Source: Paenibacillus sp. FSL R5-0490
GTDB taxonomy: Bacteria; Bacillota; Bacilli; Bacillales; Cytobacillaceae
Direction: 5' to 3'
Assembly: GCF_001956215.1 (NCBI RefSeq)
Contig: NZ_MRTQ01000005.1
Coordinates: forward strand, 1-64,000
Length of the DNA: 64,000 nucleotides
Below, in pieces: positions 36,008 through 47,121 of the stretch (position 1 is its first letter; each line of letters starts with the position of its first letter). The position numbers and the translations under genes were made by a program. The notes under the pieces are model-generated. The model worked only from the letters and a program-made list of their open reading frames with translations, ran no database searches and was not told the DNA's origin.

Positions 36008-37036
36008 ATGGGAAAGCGGGAACAGAAAAAACAAAAAAATAAAATCATTCTATTTCCCGGCCTTGAGAAACGACTGCTGGAAAAGGGGCTTGAGTCCTTT
36101 CAGCAGAAAAGGTATAAAGAATCAATCCGGTTCTTTGAAGAAGCGTTGGATATGGAGCCTGAGAATACGGATGTTCATATTGGGCTCGTTTTGGCATATT
36201 ATGAAGCCGGAGCTTTGGAAAAGGCAAAAGAACTGGCTAATAAAATGCTCCAGACAGGCATAGGGGATTACATACAAGTAATGGATCTTTATTTAATGAT
36301 CCTGGTGCAGCTGCATCAATACAGTGAGATTAATGCAACGATCGAGGTTTTGCTTGAAGAAAGGGAGATCCCGAAGGAGAAATTTGAGCATTTTAGCAGA
36401 ATGCTTGAGTTCAGCAGAAAGATGGCTGCTTCCCCTTCTGAAACTGAGATTGAAGCACCCGATCTGGAGGAATTTAACAGCAGGAAACTCAATCTGTTTT
36501 CCTTTAAGGATCAGCATGAACAAATGCAGATTGCTGCACAGCTGGCAGAACATAACATCAGGCCTTATCTGGAAGATATTAAAGTCTATTTGGAAGCGAA
36601 GGATGGAAATCCTTTTTTTAAAACGATGCTGTTGAATGTACTTTCTGAGCATGGGTATGAAAAATATGTAACGATTCGGAAGTTTGATAAAAGCCTTCGG
36701 GTAAATCCTGCTGAACTGCCACCTGTTCATCAGCAGCCGATGCTATTAAAAATAGTCAATAAACTGGAGAATCAGCTCGAGCAGGAAGACCCGGTACTAT
36801 TTGAAAATACAAAGAGCATTGCAGAAAGGCACTTCTTCCTGCTTTATCCGCATGAAGCTCCGCCGGAGAATGCTGCGTCCTGGGCTGCGGCATACCATAT
36901 GCTCTCAAATGAGTATCATGGATTAAACAGTTCGTTAAGCAAGCTTGGTGATATTTATGATGCTCCTGAAGAGGAAATAGAAGAGGCTCTTGCCTTTAGC
37001 AGAAAGATAGAAGAAATTTCTTATCCCAATATTTAG
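36008..37036 (+). CDS. ysoA: Tetratricopeptide-repeat protein
   Basis: 342 residues, cytoplasmic. Two to three TPR-like helix pairs at about 18-90 (ESFQQKRYKESIRFFEEALD, DVHIGLVLAYYEAGALEKAK), then a helical region with no clear repeats. The position between leuD and tig matches B. subtilis ysoA. The role is unknown; TPRs mediate protein contacts. Confidence 0.88.
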   Translation: MGKREQKKQKNKIILFPGLEKRLLEKGLESFQQKRYKESIRFFEEALDMEPENTDVHIGLVLAYYEAGALEKAKELANKMLQTGIGDYIQVMDLYLMILVQLHQYSEINATIEVLLEEREIPKEKFEHFSRMLEFSRKMAASPSETEIEAPDLEEFNSRKLNLFSFKDQHEQMQIAAQLAEHNIRPYLEDIKVYLEAKDGNPFFKTMLLNVLSEHGYEKYVTIRKFDKSLRVNPAELPPVHQQPMLLKIVNKLENQLEQEDPVLFENTKSIAERHFFLLYPHEAPPENAASWAAAYHMLSNEYHGLNSSLSKLGDIYDAPEEEIEEALAFSRKIEEISYPNI

Positions 37037-37198
37037 CCTTCATTGTTGAAAGACAGGGAGTGTGTGTTATAATATAATGGTTGTATTATGTGTATATATA
37101 CATTTTAATTAAATGGATATGCCTTGAAAAAACAAGAGATATTCATAACATTCTGTCATGAATGAAATGATAATAGATTTTTGGAGGGAAATGATTGT

Positions 37199-38485
37199 AT
37201 GTCTGCTAAATTTGAAAAGTTAGAAGGGAACCGCGGGGTTCTTACAATTGAAGTAGATGCAGAGAAAGTAACCGAAGGTTTGGACGCTGCATTCAAAAAA
37301 GTAGTTAAGCAGGTAAATGTACCTGGATTCCGTAAAGGTAAAATGCCTCGCGGAATGTTTGAAAAGCGTTTCGGAGTTGAATCTTTATACCAGGATGCAG
37401 TGGATTATCTTCTTCCGGAAGCATATGCTAATGCAATTGATGAAACTGGAATTGAGCCTGTTGATCGCCCTGAAATCGATGTTGAGCAAATCGAAAAAGG
37501 AAAAAGCCTTATCTTCAAAGCTACAGTAACTGTTAAGCCTGAAGTAAAGCTTGGCGAATACAAAGGTCTTGAAGTGAAGCAGCTTGACACAAACGTTACA
37601 GAAGAAGATGTTAACAATGAGTTAACTTCCCTTCAGGAAAGACAAGCTGAGCTGGCTGTTAAAGAAGAAGGCAAAGCAGAGAACGGCGATACAGTTGTTA
37701 TGGACTTTGAAGGATTCGTTGATGGTGAAGCTTTCGAAGGCGGAAAAGCTGAGAACTACTCTTTAGAACTTGGTTCAGGACAATTCATCCCTGGATTTGA
37801 AGAGCAGCTGATTGGTACTGCTGCCGGAGAATCTAAGGATGTTGAAGTTTCTTTCCCAGAGGAATACCATGCAGCTGAGCTAGCTGGCAAGCCTGCAACT
37901 TTTAAAGTAACTGTACATGAAATCAAAACAAAACAGCTTCCTGAGCTGAATGATGAGTTTGCTAAAGATGCAGACGAAGAAGTGGAAACTTTGGATGCAT
38001 TAAAAGAAAAAATTAAAACTCGCTTAGAAGAAAGCAAAAAGCATGAAGCTGAGCACCATGTCCGCGACACTGTTGTTGAAGCAGCAGCTGCTAATGCAGA
38101 AATGGAAATCCCGGCTGCAATGGTTGATACTGAAGTTAACCGCATGATGCAGGAGTTCGAACAGCGTCTTCAAATGCAAGGCATGAACCTTGAACTATAC
38201 TTCCAGTTCTCCGGACAGGATGAAGCAGCACTGCGCGAGCAAATGAAAGAGGAAGCTGAAAAGCGCGTCCGCGTTAACCTGACTCTTGAAGCAATTGCAA
38301 AAGCTGAAAACATCGAAGTAAGCGATGAAGAAGTTTCAGAAGAACTTAACAAAATGACAGAAATGTACAACATGTCTGCTGACCAGATCACACAAGCTCT
38401 TGGAAGCCTTGAAGGCCTAAAAGCAGATCTTCAAATTAAAAAAGCAGTAGATTTCCTTGTGGAAAATAGCAAGACTGTTGCATAA
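37199..38485 (+). CDS. tig: Trigger factor
   Basis: Ribosome-bound chaperone and peptidyl-prolyl isomerase. 428 residues from the ATG at 37199 (site GGAGGG), which gives the family start [11 protein letters not shown]. Ribosome-binding domain with the loop GFRKGKMPR (about 43-51), FKBP-like PPIase domain about 150-245 ([20 protein letters not shown]), and the helical C-terminal chaperone arms. Own terminator. Confidence 0.97.
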   Translation: MSAKFEKLEGNRGVLTIEVDAEKVTEGLDAAFKKVVKQVNVPGFRKGKMPRGMFEKRFGVESLYQDAVDYLLPEAYANAIDETGIEPVDRPEIDVEQIEKGKSLIFKATVTVKPEVKLGEYKGLEVKQLDTNVTEEDVNNELTSLQERQAELAVKEEGKAENGDTVVMDFEGFVDGEAFEGGKAENYSLELGSGQFIPGFEEQLIGTAAGESKDVEVSFPEEYHAAELAGKPATFKVTVHEIKTKQLPELNDEFAKDADEEVETLDALKEKIKTRLEESKKHEAEHHVRDTVVEAAAANAEMEIPAAMVDTEVNRMMQEFEQRLQMQGMNLELYFQFSGQDEAALREQMKEEAEKRVRVNLTLEAIAKAENIEVSDEEVSEELNKMTEMYNMSADQITQALGSLEGLKADLQIKKAVDFLVENSKTVA

Positions 38486-38498
38486 TAGAAGTAGTAGT

Positions 38499-38530
38499 AA
38501 ACAAGGCGCGAGTTTATCGTGCCTTGTTTT
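38499..38530 (+). terminator. tig terminator
   Basis: AAACAAGGC / GCCTTGTTTT stem. The following 465 bases up to clpX hold no supported gene; a -10-like TACAAT near 38811 may be part of the clpX promoter. Confidence 0.8.
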
Positions 38531-39004
38531 ATACCATCAAGACCATACATAATGAAAATCTCCCTTGTACCTTTTGCCTGGTGAAAAGTTTTACGGCATA
38601 TTGCACATGGACAGGAATACAAATACATATAAATAGATAATTTAATTATCGGTCCAGAGGGCCGACTTAATTTAGCCATTTTTGGTTAAGCTTATGAAAG
38701 TACATATAAAATTCAGCCTGGATTATCTTTGCGAAGTCCCATCACATGCATGCATACATAATTGAAATGTTTTAAGAGTTATCATTTCCTGTCCACTGTA
38801 AAAATGTGTTACAATGCAATACATAACTGCCGAAGGTTTTGATTTTTACGAAAGTGTGAATGGATTAAATAGGCCTGTCTGCAAGTGCAATGACACAGCG
38901 TCCGCTTTAATTTCCAACCTTTCTATGGCTGAATAAAGAACTAATTGCATGTGATTTCGCAAGCTTTATATATTGTTTAGAAGTTTTTTCAAGGGGTGAA
39001 GGAT

Positions 39005-40270
39005 TTGTTTAAATTTAATGACGAAAAAGGGCAATTGAAGTGTTCTTTCTGTGGCAAGACACAGGATCAGGTCCGCAAACTTGTTGCTGGGCCTGGAGTT
39101 TATATATGTGATGAATGCATTGAGCTTTGCACTGAAATTGTGGAAGAAGAACTGGGAACAGAAGAAGAAGTGGAGTTCAAAGATGTGCCAAAGCCGGCTG
39201 AAATCCGCGATATTCTGGATGAATATGTAATTGGCCAGGAGCAGGCGAAGAAATCGCTGTCTGTTGCAGTTTATAATCACTATAAGCGCATCAATTCCAA
39301 CAGCAAGATCGATGAAGTTGAACTATCTAAAAGTAATATTGCCATGATTGGTCCGACTGGAAGCGGTAAAACCTTGCTGGCTCAGACATTGGCTCGTATT
39401 CTTAATGTTCCATTTGCCATTGCAGATGCGACATCATTAACTGAAGCCGGATATGTCGGGGAAGATGTTGAAAATATCCTCCTAAAGCTTATTCAGGCAG
39501 CAGATTATGATGTGGAAAAGGCAGAAAAAGGAATCATTTATATTGATGAGATTGATAAAGTTGCACGTAAGTCGGAAAATCCGTCCATTACTCGTGATGT
39601 ATCAGGTGAAGGTGTGCAGCAGGCGCTGTTGAAAATTCTTGAAGGAACCGTTGCAAGTGTACCGCCACAAGGCGGCCGCAAGCATCCCCATCAGGAATTT
39701 ATCCAGATTGACACGACCAATATCCTGTTTATTTGCGGCGGTGCCTTCGATGGCATTGAGCAAATTATTAAACGCCGTTTAGGCCAAAAGGTAATTGGCT
39801 TTGGTTCCGACCAGAATCAAAAAGAAATCGAGCCAAAGGATCTTCTTGCAAAAGTGCTTCCTGAAGACCTGCTGAAATTCGGATTAATTCCTGAATTTAT
39901 TGGACGTCTTCCAGTTATTGCAAGCCTTTCCCAGCTTGATGAAGCGGCCTTAATTGAGATTTTAACTAAACCTAAAAATGCACTTGTCAAACAATACCAG
40001 AAAATGCTTGAACTTGATGATGTTGAGCTTGAGTTCGAAGAAGGCGCACTTGAGGAAATTGCTAAAAAAGCAATTGAAAGAAAAACAGGTGCCCGCGGAC
40101 TGCGCTCCATTATTGAAGGCATTATGCTGGATGTAATGTTTGATCTTCCTTCACGCGAAGATATTAAAAAATGCATTATTACGAAAGAAACGGTTATCGA
40201 TAACGGTTCTCCTAAGCTTGTTTTGGAGGACGGTACAGTCGTAGAAGAAGAGCGCAAGACTTCAGCGTAA
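39005..40270 (+). CDS. clpX: ATP-dependent Clp protease ATP-binding subunit ClpX
   Basis: Unfoldase that feeds ClpP. 421 residues from a TTG at 39005 (AAGGGG site 9 bases before), giving [18 protein letters not shown]; the GTG at 38996 would add three residues. Zinc domain Cys13, Cys16, Cys35, Cys38; AAA+ module with Walker A GPTGSGKT (about 115), Walker [10 protein letters not shown], sensor/pore loops GYVGEDVE and the ClpP-binding IGF loop (KVIGFGSD). Ends in a strong terminator. Confidence 0.97.
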   Translation: MFKFNDEKGQLKCSFCGKTQDQVRKLVAGPGVYICDECIELCTEIVEEELGTEEEVEFKDVPKPAEIRDILDEYVIGQEQAKKSLSVAVYNHYKRINSNSKIDEVELSKSNIAMIGPTGSGKTLLAQTLARILNVPFAIADATSLTEAGYVGEDVENILLKLIQAADYDVEKAEKGIIYIDEIDKVARKSENPSITRDVSGEGVQQALLKILEGTVASVPPQGGRKHPHQEFIQIDTTNILFICGGAFDGIEQIIKRRLGQKVIGFGSDQNQKEIEPKDLLAKVLPEDLLKFGLIPEFIGRLPVIASLSQLDEAALIEILTKPKNALVKQYQKMLELDDVELEFEEGALEEIAKKAIERKTGARGLRSIIEGIMLDVMFDLPSREDIKKCIITKETVIDNGSPKLVLEDGTVVEEERKTSA

Positions 40271-40274
40271 TTGA

Positions 40275-40311
40275 AAAATGGCCAGTCCCTGCGGGGCATG
40301 GCCATTTTTTT
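40275..40311 (+). terminator. clpX terminator
   Basis: AATGGCC / GGCCATT with inner GTCCC/GGGGC, then seven T. Confidence 0.85.
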
Positions 40312-40427
40312 GCGCCTTTCTGAGCCTTTTTCTTACGTTACTTTTAAATTAATTCCTTGTTTATTCCAACTCAGTCAGGGAGATACTAGCATTATTAACG
40401 AGAACAAATAATGCAGGAGGGAACACA

Positions 40428-42095
40428 ATGAGTTGGACGGGGATCGCTTTATTTATCCAATTGTTTTTTGGAATTGTCATTGGGCTTTATTTTTGGAATT
40501 TGCTTAGGAGCCAGCGGACACAGAAAGTTTCTATCGACCGTGAATCAAGGAAGGAAATGGATGTATTAAAAAAGATGCGTTCCATTTCATTAACTGAACC
40601 GTTATCAGAAAAAGTTCGTCCATCCAGTTTTGCTGACATTGTGGGGCAGGAGGATGGAATTAAATCTCTGAAAGCAGCATTGTGCGGACCCAATCCTCAG
40701 CATGTTATTATTTATGGTCCTCCGGGCGTGGGAAAAACGGCTGCGGCCAGATTGGTTCTGGAAGAAGCCAAGAAAAATGCAAAATCACCCTTTAAGGCAG
40801 CTTCTGTTTTTATCGAATTGGATGCCACTACGGCGAGATTTGATGAGAGGGGTATTGCGGATCCTCTAATAGGTTCTGTTCATGATCCTATCTATCAGGG
40901 GGCAGGGGCAATGGGACAGGCGGGAATTCCGCAGCCAAAACAGGGTGCTGTTACAAATGCACATGGAGGCGTGCTTTTTATTGATGAAATCGGTGAGCTT
41001 CACCCCATTCAGATGAACAAGCTTCTGAAAGTACTTGAAGACCGGAAAGTATTTCTGGAAAGCGCTTATTATAATGAAGAAAACACTCAAATACCAACCC
41101 ATATTCATGATATTTTTAAAAATGGCCTGCCTGCGGACTTCCGCCTGATCGGTGCTACTACCAGAACACCAAATGAAATTCCGCCTGCCATTCGTTCCAG
41201 ATGCATGGAGGTATTTTTCAGGGAGTTAGCTGAAGAAGAGATAATAGCTGTAGCTGGAAAGGCTGCGGAAAAGGTCAATCTCGCTGTTAGTGAAAAGGGG
41301 CTTGGCATTCTTGCTAATTATGCGAGAAATGGACGCGAAGCTGTAAATATGATTCAAATCTCTGCGGGTTTAGCAATTACTGAGGACCGTGATTACATAA
41401 AAGATGAAGATATTGAGTGGGTTGTCCAATCGAGTCAGCTTTCACCGAGAATGGAGAGGAAAATCAATTCCCATTCTGCTGTTGGCCTTGTTAACGGGCT
41501 GGCGGTATATGGACCAAACACGGGTGCTCTGCTTGATATTGAAGTAACTGTGATTCCTGCAAAGGAGAAGGGCAGCATTAATATTACAGGCATAGTGGAA
41601 GAAGAAAGCATTGGCGGCCAAGGAAAGTCAATCCGCAGAAAAAGTATGGCCAGGGGTTCAATTGAAAATGTTATTACAGTTCTGAGGTCAATGGGCGTCC
41701 CGGCTGACGAATATGATATTCATGTCAACTTCCCTGGCGGAATTCCAATTGACGGTCCTTCTGCCGGCATTGCCATGGCGACAGGGATTTATTCTGCCAT
41801 TTATAAACGGCCAGTTGACAATACTGTTGCTATGACCGGGGAAATCAGCATTCATGGGTATGTCAAGCCAATTGGAGGCGTATATCCAAAAGTGAAGGCA
41901 GCCAAAAAAGCAGGAGCACAGACAGTAATCATCCCAAAAGAAAATATGCAATCCATCTTAAAGGAGATAACAGGGATTAAGATCATCCCGGTATCTCATT
42001 TGAATGAGGTATTTGAGGCAGCACTGCAAAAAGAGTATCTCAAAGAGCAGGCTGTAACTGCTTCAATCGAATTAAAGAAAAAAGAAAGCATATGA
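40428..42095 (+). CDS. lonB: Lon-like protease LonB
   Basis: 555 residues, AGGAGG site. N-terminal membrane helix (about 4-24), AAA+ domain with Walker A GPPGVGKT (about 99) and HGGVLFIDEIGELHP, and C-terminal Lon protease domain with catalytic Ser in IPIDGPSAGIAM and Lys in GGVYPKVKAAKKAG. In B. subtilis LonB is a sporulation-specific (SigF-controlled) protease found at the forespore membrane. No lonA-type N-terminal substrate domain. A terminator separates it from lonA. Confidence 0.96.
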   Translation: MSWTGIALFIQLFFGIVIGLYFWNLLRSQRTQKVSIDRESRKEMDVLKKMRSISLTEPLSEKVRPSSFADIVGQEDGIKSLKAALCGPNPQHVIIYGPPGVGKTAAARLVLEEAKKNAKSPFKAASVFIELDATTARFDERGIADPLIGSVHDPIYQGAGAMGQAGIPQPKQGAVTNAHGGVLFIDEIGELHPIQMNKLLKVLEDRKVFLESAYYNEENTQIPTHIHDIFKNGLPADFRLIGATTRTPNEIPPAIRSRCMEVFFRELAEEEIIAVAGKAAEKVNLAVSEKGLGILANYARNGREAVNMIQISAGLAITEDRDYIKDEDIEWVVQSSQLSPRMERKINSHSAVGLVNGLAVYGPNTGALLDIEVTVIPAKEKGSINITGIVEEESIGGQGKSIRRKSMARGSIENVITVLRSMGVPADEYDIHVNFPGGIPIDGPSAGIAMATGIYSAIYKRPVDNTVAMTGEISIHGYVKPIGGVYPKVKAAKKAGAQTVIIPKENMQSILKEITGIKIIPVSHLNEVFEAALQKEYLKEQAVTASIELKKKESI

Positions 42096-42159
42096 TGTGC
42101 GGCCCGGTTTGCAATTGCTGAAAGCCCGCTGTATAAACGCCTCCGCTAATCGCGGTCAG

Positions 42160-42202
42160 AAACTTCGGTTTGCAGTTTAGGCTACAAACCGAAGTTTTAT
42201 TT
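42160..42202 (+). terminator. lonB terminator
   Basis: AACTTCGGTTTG / CAAACCGAAGTTTT stem. Confidence 0.85.
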
Positions 42203-42363
42203 GCGTAAAGAAGGATAAAGTGTAATTATAAATGAATATCATTGAAATACGGCTTTCCGCTATTTCTCTTTAATAGACACTGCTATTTAAATGCGATAGA
42301 ATTGTACAAAGAAATTATTAGCAATAATGGGGTTAAAAAGATGCATTTTGGAGGTGCAATGGA

Positions 42364-44691
42364 ATGGCGAAAAAGAAAGAAATCATCGTCCCCCTCCTGC
42401 CGCTTCGGGGCTTGCTTGTTTATCCGACCATGGTTCTGCATTTGGATGTAGGCCGTGAGAAATCGGTTCAGGCTCTGGAAAAAGCAATGGTAGATGACCA
42501 TTTAATTTTCTTAACAACACAAAAGGATATATCTATAGATGAACCATCAGAAGATGATCTATATGGAATGGGCACTCTCACACGTGTCAAGCAGATGCTC
42601 AAGCTTCCAAACGGTACAATCCGAGTTCTTGTTGAAGGGCTTAAGAGAGCGGAAATCATTGATTTTCAGGACGAAACTGAACATTATTCCGTTAGTGTGA
42701 AGGTTTTTGAGGATCCTGAGACAAAGGACGTAGAAGATCAGGCATTGATGAGAACTATGCTTGAATATTTTGAGCAATACATAAAGGTATCGAAGAAAAT
42801 ATCAGCGGAAACGTACTCTTCAGTAGCAGATATTGAAGAGCCGGGGCGTATGGCAGATATCATTTCTTCCCACTTGCCTTTAAAGCTGAAGGAAAAACAG
42901 GAAATACTTGAAACCATTGATGTTAAAGAGCGCATGAATCAGGTTATTGAAATCATCCATAATGAAAAAGAAGTTCTGAACCTTGAGAAAAAGATTGGCC
43001 AGCGTGTGAAAAAATCAATGGAACGCACGCAGAAGGAATACTATCTGCGTGAACAGATGAAAGCAATCCAAAAAGAACTTGGGGATAAGGAAGGCAAGAC
43101 AGGAGAAATCGCTGAGCTGACTGAAAAAATTGAAAACGCCGGCATGCCTGAGCATGTCCAGCTTACCGCTTTAAAAGAACTGGATCGCTACGAAAAGGTT
43201 CCATCCAGTTCAGCCGAAAGCGCGGTTATCCGCAATTATATTGAGTGGCTTGTCACATTGCCATGGTCGAAGTCAACAGAAGATGATCTGGATATTCAGA
43301 GGGCTGAGAGAATTCTGAATGAAGACCATTACGGCCTTGAAAAAGTAAAGGAGCGGGTTTTGGAATACCTCGCAGTGCAAAAGCTGACGAACTCTCTTAA
43401 AGGCCCAATCCTATGCCTTGCAGGGCCTCCGGGTGTCGGTAAAACAAGTCTGGCACGTTCTATTGCAACATCGCTAAACCGTAATTTCGTCCGAGTATCC
43501 CTCGGCGGAGTCCGGGATGAGTCTGAGATTCGCGGACATAGACGAACTTATGTTGGTGCCATGCCTGGCCGCATCATTCAGGGTATGAAAAAGGCAGGGA
43601 CGATTAACCCTGTATTCCTGCTTGATGAAATCGACAAAATGTCCTCTGATTTCCGCGGTGACCCTTCATCAGCGATGCTGGAGGTTTTAGACCCTGAGCA
43701 GAACCACAATTTTAGTGATCATTACATTGAAGAAACTTATGATCTTTCAAAGGTCATGTTCATAGCCACAGCCAATAATCTTGGCACGATCCCTGGCCCG
43801 CTGCTGGACAGAATGGAAGTTATCACGATTGCAGGCTATACAGAGCAGGAGAAGATTCACATAGCTAAAGACCACCTGCTGCCTAAGCAAATTAAAGAGC
43901 ATGGTCTATCAAAATCCCAGCTTCAGATTCGTGAGGATGGACTTCAGAAGGTAGTCCGCTATTATACCCGTGAGGCAGGAGTCCGCGGTTTGGAGCGCCA
44001 GCTGGCTACTATCTGCAGAAAAACGGCTAAAATTATCGTATCCGGGGAAAAGAAGAAAGTGATTGTCAACACAAAAAATGCTGAAGAGTTTCTTGGAAAG
44101 CCAAAATACCGCTATGGTCAGGCTGAGCTTGAAGACCAGGTTGGCGTTGCGACAGGTCTTGCCTATACAACAGTTGGCGGCGATACCCTTCAAATTGAAG
44201 TGTCCCTTTCTCCCGGAAAAGGAAAGCTCGTTCTTACAGGCAAACTGGGGGATGTAATGAAAGAGTCTGCTCAAGCGGCATTCAGTTATGTTCGTTCAAA
44301 AGCAAAAGAACTGGGCATTGATGAGAATTTTCATGAAAAGCATGACATTCACATCCATGTTCCAGAAGGTGCTGTCCCGAAAGACGGCCCATCTGCAGGA
44401 ATAACAATTACAACCGCCCTGGTTTCTGCTCTTTCAGGAAAACCAATCCGTAAAGAAGTGGGAATGACAGGGGAAATTACTTTAAGAGGCCGTGTGCTTC
44501 CTATTGGCGGCTTGAAAGAAAAATCTTTGAGCGCCCATCGTGCAGGATTGACGAAGATCATCCTCCCTAAAGATAATGAAAAAGACATTGAAGATATCCC
44601 TGAAAGCATCAGGGAAGAACTTGATTTCGTTTTGGTATCACATGTGGACGAAGTCTTGAAACATGCCCTGAATGGCGGTGCACAAGTATGA
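42364..44691 (+). CDS. lonA: ATP-dependent protease LonA
   Basis: 775 residues, GGAGGTG site. Lon N-terminal substrate domain (about 8-205), central coiled coil, AAA+ with GPPGVGKT (about 355) and Walker [11 protein letters not shown], protease domain with the Ser-Lys dyad: Ser in PKDGPSAG (about 677) and Lys in [10 protein letters not shown] (about 720). General protein quality control; in bacilli it also degrades forespore and swarming regulators. Its stop overlaps engB (ATGA). Confidence 0.97.
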   Translation: MAKKKEIIVPLLPLRGLLVYPTMVLHLDVGREKSVQALEKAMVDDHLIFLTTQKDISIDEPSEDDLYGMGTLTRVKQMLKLPNGTIRVLVEGLKRAEIIDFQDETEHYSVSVKVFEDPETKDVEDQALMRTMLEYFEQYIKVSKKISAETYSSVADIEEPGRMADIISSHLPLKLKEKQEILETIDVKERMNQVIEIIHNEKEVLNLEKKIGQRVKKSMERTQKEYYLREQMKAIQKELGDKEGKTGEIAELTEKIENAGMPEHVQLTALKELDRYEKVPSSSAESAVIRNYIEWLVTLPWSKSTEDDLDIQRAERILNEDHYGLEKVKERVLEYLAVQKLTNSLKGPILCLAGPPGVGKTSLARSIATSLNRNFVRVSLGGVRDESEIRGHRRTYVGAMPGRIIQGMKKAGTINPVFLLDEIDKMSSDFRGDPSSAMLEVLDPEQNHNFSDHYIEETYDLSKVMFIATANNLGTIPGPLLDRMEVITIAGYTEQEKIHIAKDHLLPKQIKEHGLSKSQLQIREDGLQKVVRYYTREAGVRGLERQLATICRKTAKIIVSGEKKKVIVNTKNAEEFLGKPKYRYGQAELEDQVGVATGLAYTTVGGDTLQIEVSLSPGKGKLVLTGKLGDVMKESAQAAFSYVRSKAKELGIDENFHEKHDIHIHVPEGAVPKDGPSAGITITTALVSALSGKPIRKEVGMTGEITLRGRVLPIGGLKEKSLSAHRAGLTKIILPKDNEKDIEDIPESIREELDFVLVSHVDEVLKHALNGGAQV

Positions 44692-45269
44692 AAGTAACCA
44701 GCTCAGAAATAGTCATCAGTGCTGTTAAGCCTGATCAATATCCTGAAAGTCATTTGCCGGAATTTGCCCTGGCCGGCCGTTCGAACGTCGGCAAATCTTC
44801 TTTCATTAATAAAATGCTTAATCGAAGAGGACTTGCCAGAATATCCTCTAAGCCGGGGAAGACACAAACCCTGAATTTTTATCTTATTAACGAAATTCTT
44901 CACTTTGTCGATGTTCCGGGCTATGGGTATGCAAAGGTATCCAAAAAGGAACGTGAAGCTTGGGGAAAGATGATAGAAACATACTTAACAAACAGAGAGC
45001 AGTTAAAAGCAGTTGTGCTGATTGTTGATTTGCGCCATCCTCCTACAAGTGACGATGTCATGATGTACAACTTTTTAAAGCATTATGATATTCCCTGTGT
45101 TGTAATTGCTACAAAAGCGGATAAAATACCGAAATCCAAGTGGCAAAAACATATGAAAATCACGAAAGAAACATTGGATATCGATCCGAATGATCAGATC
45201 ATTATGTTTTCCTCTGAAACAGGTTATGGGAAAGACCAGGCCTGGTCGGCATTAAAAAGCTATATGTAA
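44688..45269 (+). CDS. engB: Ribosome biogenesis GTPase EngB (YsxC/YihA)
   Basis: Essential GTPase for 50S ribosome assembly. 193 residues; G1 GRSNVGKSS (30-38), G3 DVPGYG, G4 TKADK, G5 SSETGYGK. Translationally coupled to lonA as in B. subtilis (ysxC). Confidence 0.97.
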   Translation: MKVTSSEIVISAVKPDQYPESHLPEFALAGRSNVGKSSFINKMLNRRGLARISSKPGKTQTLNFYLINEILHFVDVPGYGYAKVSKKEREAWGKMIETYLTNREQLKAVVLIVDLRHPPTSDDVMMYNFLKHYDIPCVVIATKADKIPKSKWQKHMKITKETLDIDPNDQIIMFSSETGYGKDQAWSALKSYM

Positions 45270-45273
45270 ATAA

Positions 45274-45305
45274 AAATCCCGCAGCATTTGCAGCGGGATT
45301 TTTTT
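45274..45305 (+). terminator. lonA-engB terminator
   Basis: AAATCCCGC / GCGGGATTT stem followed by T7. Confidence 0.85.
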
Positions 45306-45516
45306 GTTTTCTCCATTCAGGTCTTTCGTCCTGGAAATGGGTATTTGAGATATCCTGTATTTCACTGCACATTTGGTATTAACTGTATATTAATTTTGTC
45401 GAAAGGTAAGGAATCTCAAGGATACGGGAGAATATGGAGTTATGTTGGAGTCTGCATATGATCAGTTAATGAGAACAGCTTATATACTTTTATTTCATAA
45501 ATTATCACAAAATATG

Positions 45517-45549
45517 AATTTTGAGAATATTCATAAATAATGATAGAGT
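45517..45549 (+). promoter_or_regulatory. Promoter with overlapping CodY-like box
   Basis: TTGAGA (45521-45526) and TAGAGT (45544-45549) are 17 bases apart. AATTTTGAGAATATT (45517-45531) matches the CodY consensus AATTTTCWGAAAATT at 13 of 15 positions and covers the -35, so CodY repression in rich conditions is a reasonable inference for the transporter downstream. The rest of 45306-45596 shows nothing else. Confidence 0.55.
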
Positions 45550-45596
45550 TAAAGAGCACATAAAAAAGAGAGATACTGAAGGGGGAATTTAGACTA

Positions 45597-46379
45597 GTGA
45601 GACATTGGTTAAAAGGAATCATGGCAGCTGCTTTTGTATTGGTCCTGGCTGCATGCGGATCAGAGGAAGCGTCTAAAAGCGGAATGGATCTAGTAGACGA
45701 AGACAAATTTACATATGCGGCTTCGGGAGAGTTCAAACCTTTTAGTTACACAAATGATGATGGAAGCATGAGCGGCTTTGATATTGATGTAGCAGAAGCT
45801 GTAGCAAAAGAACTCGGGCTTGAGCCGGTTCAGAATAAATTTAAGTTCGGCGGTATAGTGGAGGGAGTTAAGTCAGGCCGTTTTGATGCAGCCGTAGCCA
45901 GCCACACCATTACCGAAGAACGTTTGAAAGCAGTCAATTTTTCAACTCCATATTACTATTCAGGCCCGCAAATATATGTTCGTCCGGATAGCGCGATTGA
46001 GACTCTGTCTGATCTCGAAGGCAAGGAGATTGCAGTATCAAAAGGATCTACATACACTTCAAATGCAGAGGAAGTGACAGATAACATTCAGTTTTATGAC
46101 AGTGATGTGGTCGCTCTGGAAGCATTAAGCAAGGGAAAACATGATGCTGTTATCACTGATTTTGTTACAGGCAAAGAAGCAATTGGCGCCGGAATGAAAA
46201 TTGAAGGCAAAGAACTGCTTGGCCGCAGTGAGCAGGCAATTGCAGTTGCAAAGGATAATAAAGAGCTGCTCGAAAAAGTGAATGAAGCTCTTGAAACACT
46301 TCGCGAGAATGGAACACTCACAGAAATCAGCAAAAAATATATCGGTGAAGATATAACAGTTGATCCTGAGAAGGAATAA
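45597..46379 (+). CDS. Polar amino acid ABC transporter, substrate-binding lipoprotein
   Basis: 260 residues, GTG start with AAGGGGG site. Signal peptide and lipobox VLAACGSE (Cys about 19). SBP_bac_3 fold: FKPFSYTNDDGSMSGFDIDVAEAVAKELG, then the second-lobe segment EGKEIAVSKGSTYTSNAEEV and the returning EALETLRENGTLTEISKKYIG. It captures a polar amino acid or cystine; the exact substrate cannot be told. First gene of a transporter operon absent from this site in B. subtilis. Confidence 0.92.
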   Translation: MRHWLKGIMAAAFVLVLAACGSEEASKSGMDLVDEDKFTYAASGEFKPFSYTNDDGSMSGFDIDVAEAVAKELGLEPVQNKFKFGGIVEGVKSGRFDAAVASHTITEERLKAVNFSTPYYYSGPQIYVRPDSAIETLSDLEGKEIAVSKGSTYTSNAEEVTDNIQFYDSDVVALEALSKGKHDAVITDFVTGKEAIGAGMKIEGKELLGRSEQAIAVAKDNKELLEKVNEALETLRENGTLTEISKKYIGEDITVDPEKE

Positions 46380-46384
46380 CATTG

Positions 46385-46427
46385 CGGGCGGATGTGTATT
46401 AGACATTCGCCTGTTTTGTTTTTTTAC
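46385..46427 (+). terminator. Hairpin between binding protein and permease genes
   Basis: CGGGCGGATGT / ACATTCGCCTG stem plus TTTTGTTTTTTT. A partial terminator here would give excess binding protein over membrane parts. Confidence 0.7.
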
Positions 46428-46460
46428 ACAAAATGAAATTGCCATCTGAGGGGGATTTTT

Positions 46461-47108
46461 GTGGATTTATTTACAAAGTTTATCGATACATATCCCGTAT
46501 TTTTAAAGGGAATGCTCTTAACCTTTCAATTAACCATTGTATCGGTGTTTATTGCTATTTTTATCGGGTTGTTTTTTGCATTTTTAAAGATATCAAGAGT
46601 AAAAGTTCTGGAATGGATTGCAGACATCTATATTTTTCTTGTGAGGGGAACCCCTCTTGTTGTCCAGATATTCATTTTCTATTTCGGATTGACAGCGCTG
46701 GATATTTCACAGTTTTGGTCGGTTGTGCTTGGACTTGCATTTCACAATGGTGCTTATATAGCCGAAATTTTCAGGGGTTCCATTCAATCCATTGATAAAG
46801 GACAAATGGAAGCAGGACGTTCACTGGGTATGACTGCCGGCCTTGCGATGAGAAGGATCATCCTTCCTCAGGCATTCCGCCGTGCTATGCCGCCTCTTGG
46901 GAATCAGTTTATCATTGCATTGAAGGATTCCTCACTTGCTTCCTTCATCGGCATGTACGAGCTCTTTAACGTGGCTACAACATATGGTTCCAATGAATAT
47001 GACTACATGAGCTATTTGCTGATCGTAGCTGTTTACTATTTAGTACTTGTACTTATTTTCTCCATCCTTGTAAATGTGATTGAGAAAAGAATGGCAAGCA
47101 GTGATTGA
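46461..47108 (+). CDS. Polar amino acid ABC transporter, permease
   Basis: 215 residues, GTG or similar start preceded by GAGGGGG. HisM/GlnP-type permease with about five membrane helices and the EAA loop GMTAGLAMRRIILPQAFRRAMPPLGNQ (about 133-155) that docks onto the ATPase. A single permease gene, so probably a homodimer. Confidence 0.92.
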   Translation: MDLFTKFIDTYPVFLKGMLLTFQLTIVSVFIAIFIGLFFAFLKISRVKVLEWIADIYIFLVRGTPLVVQIFIFYFGLTALDISQFWSVVLGLAFHNGAYIAEIFRGSIQSIDKGQMEAGRSLGMTAGLAMRRIILPQAFRRAMPPLGNQFIIALKDSSLASFIGMYELFNVATTYGSNEYDYMSYLLIVAVYYLVLVLIFSILVNVIEKRMASSD

Positions 47109-47121
47109 GGAGGAATGAGGA

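Noticed and set aside
38431-38679. 82-codon reverse ORF between tig and clpX
   Set aside because: It overlaps the end of tig and its terminator and has no convincing ribosome site or domain.
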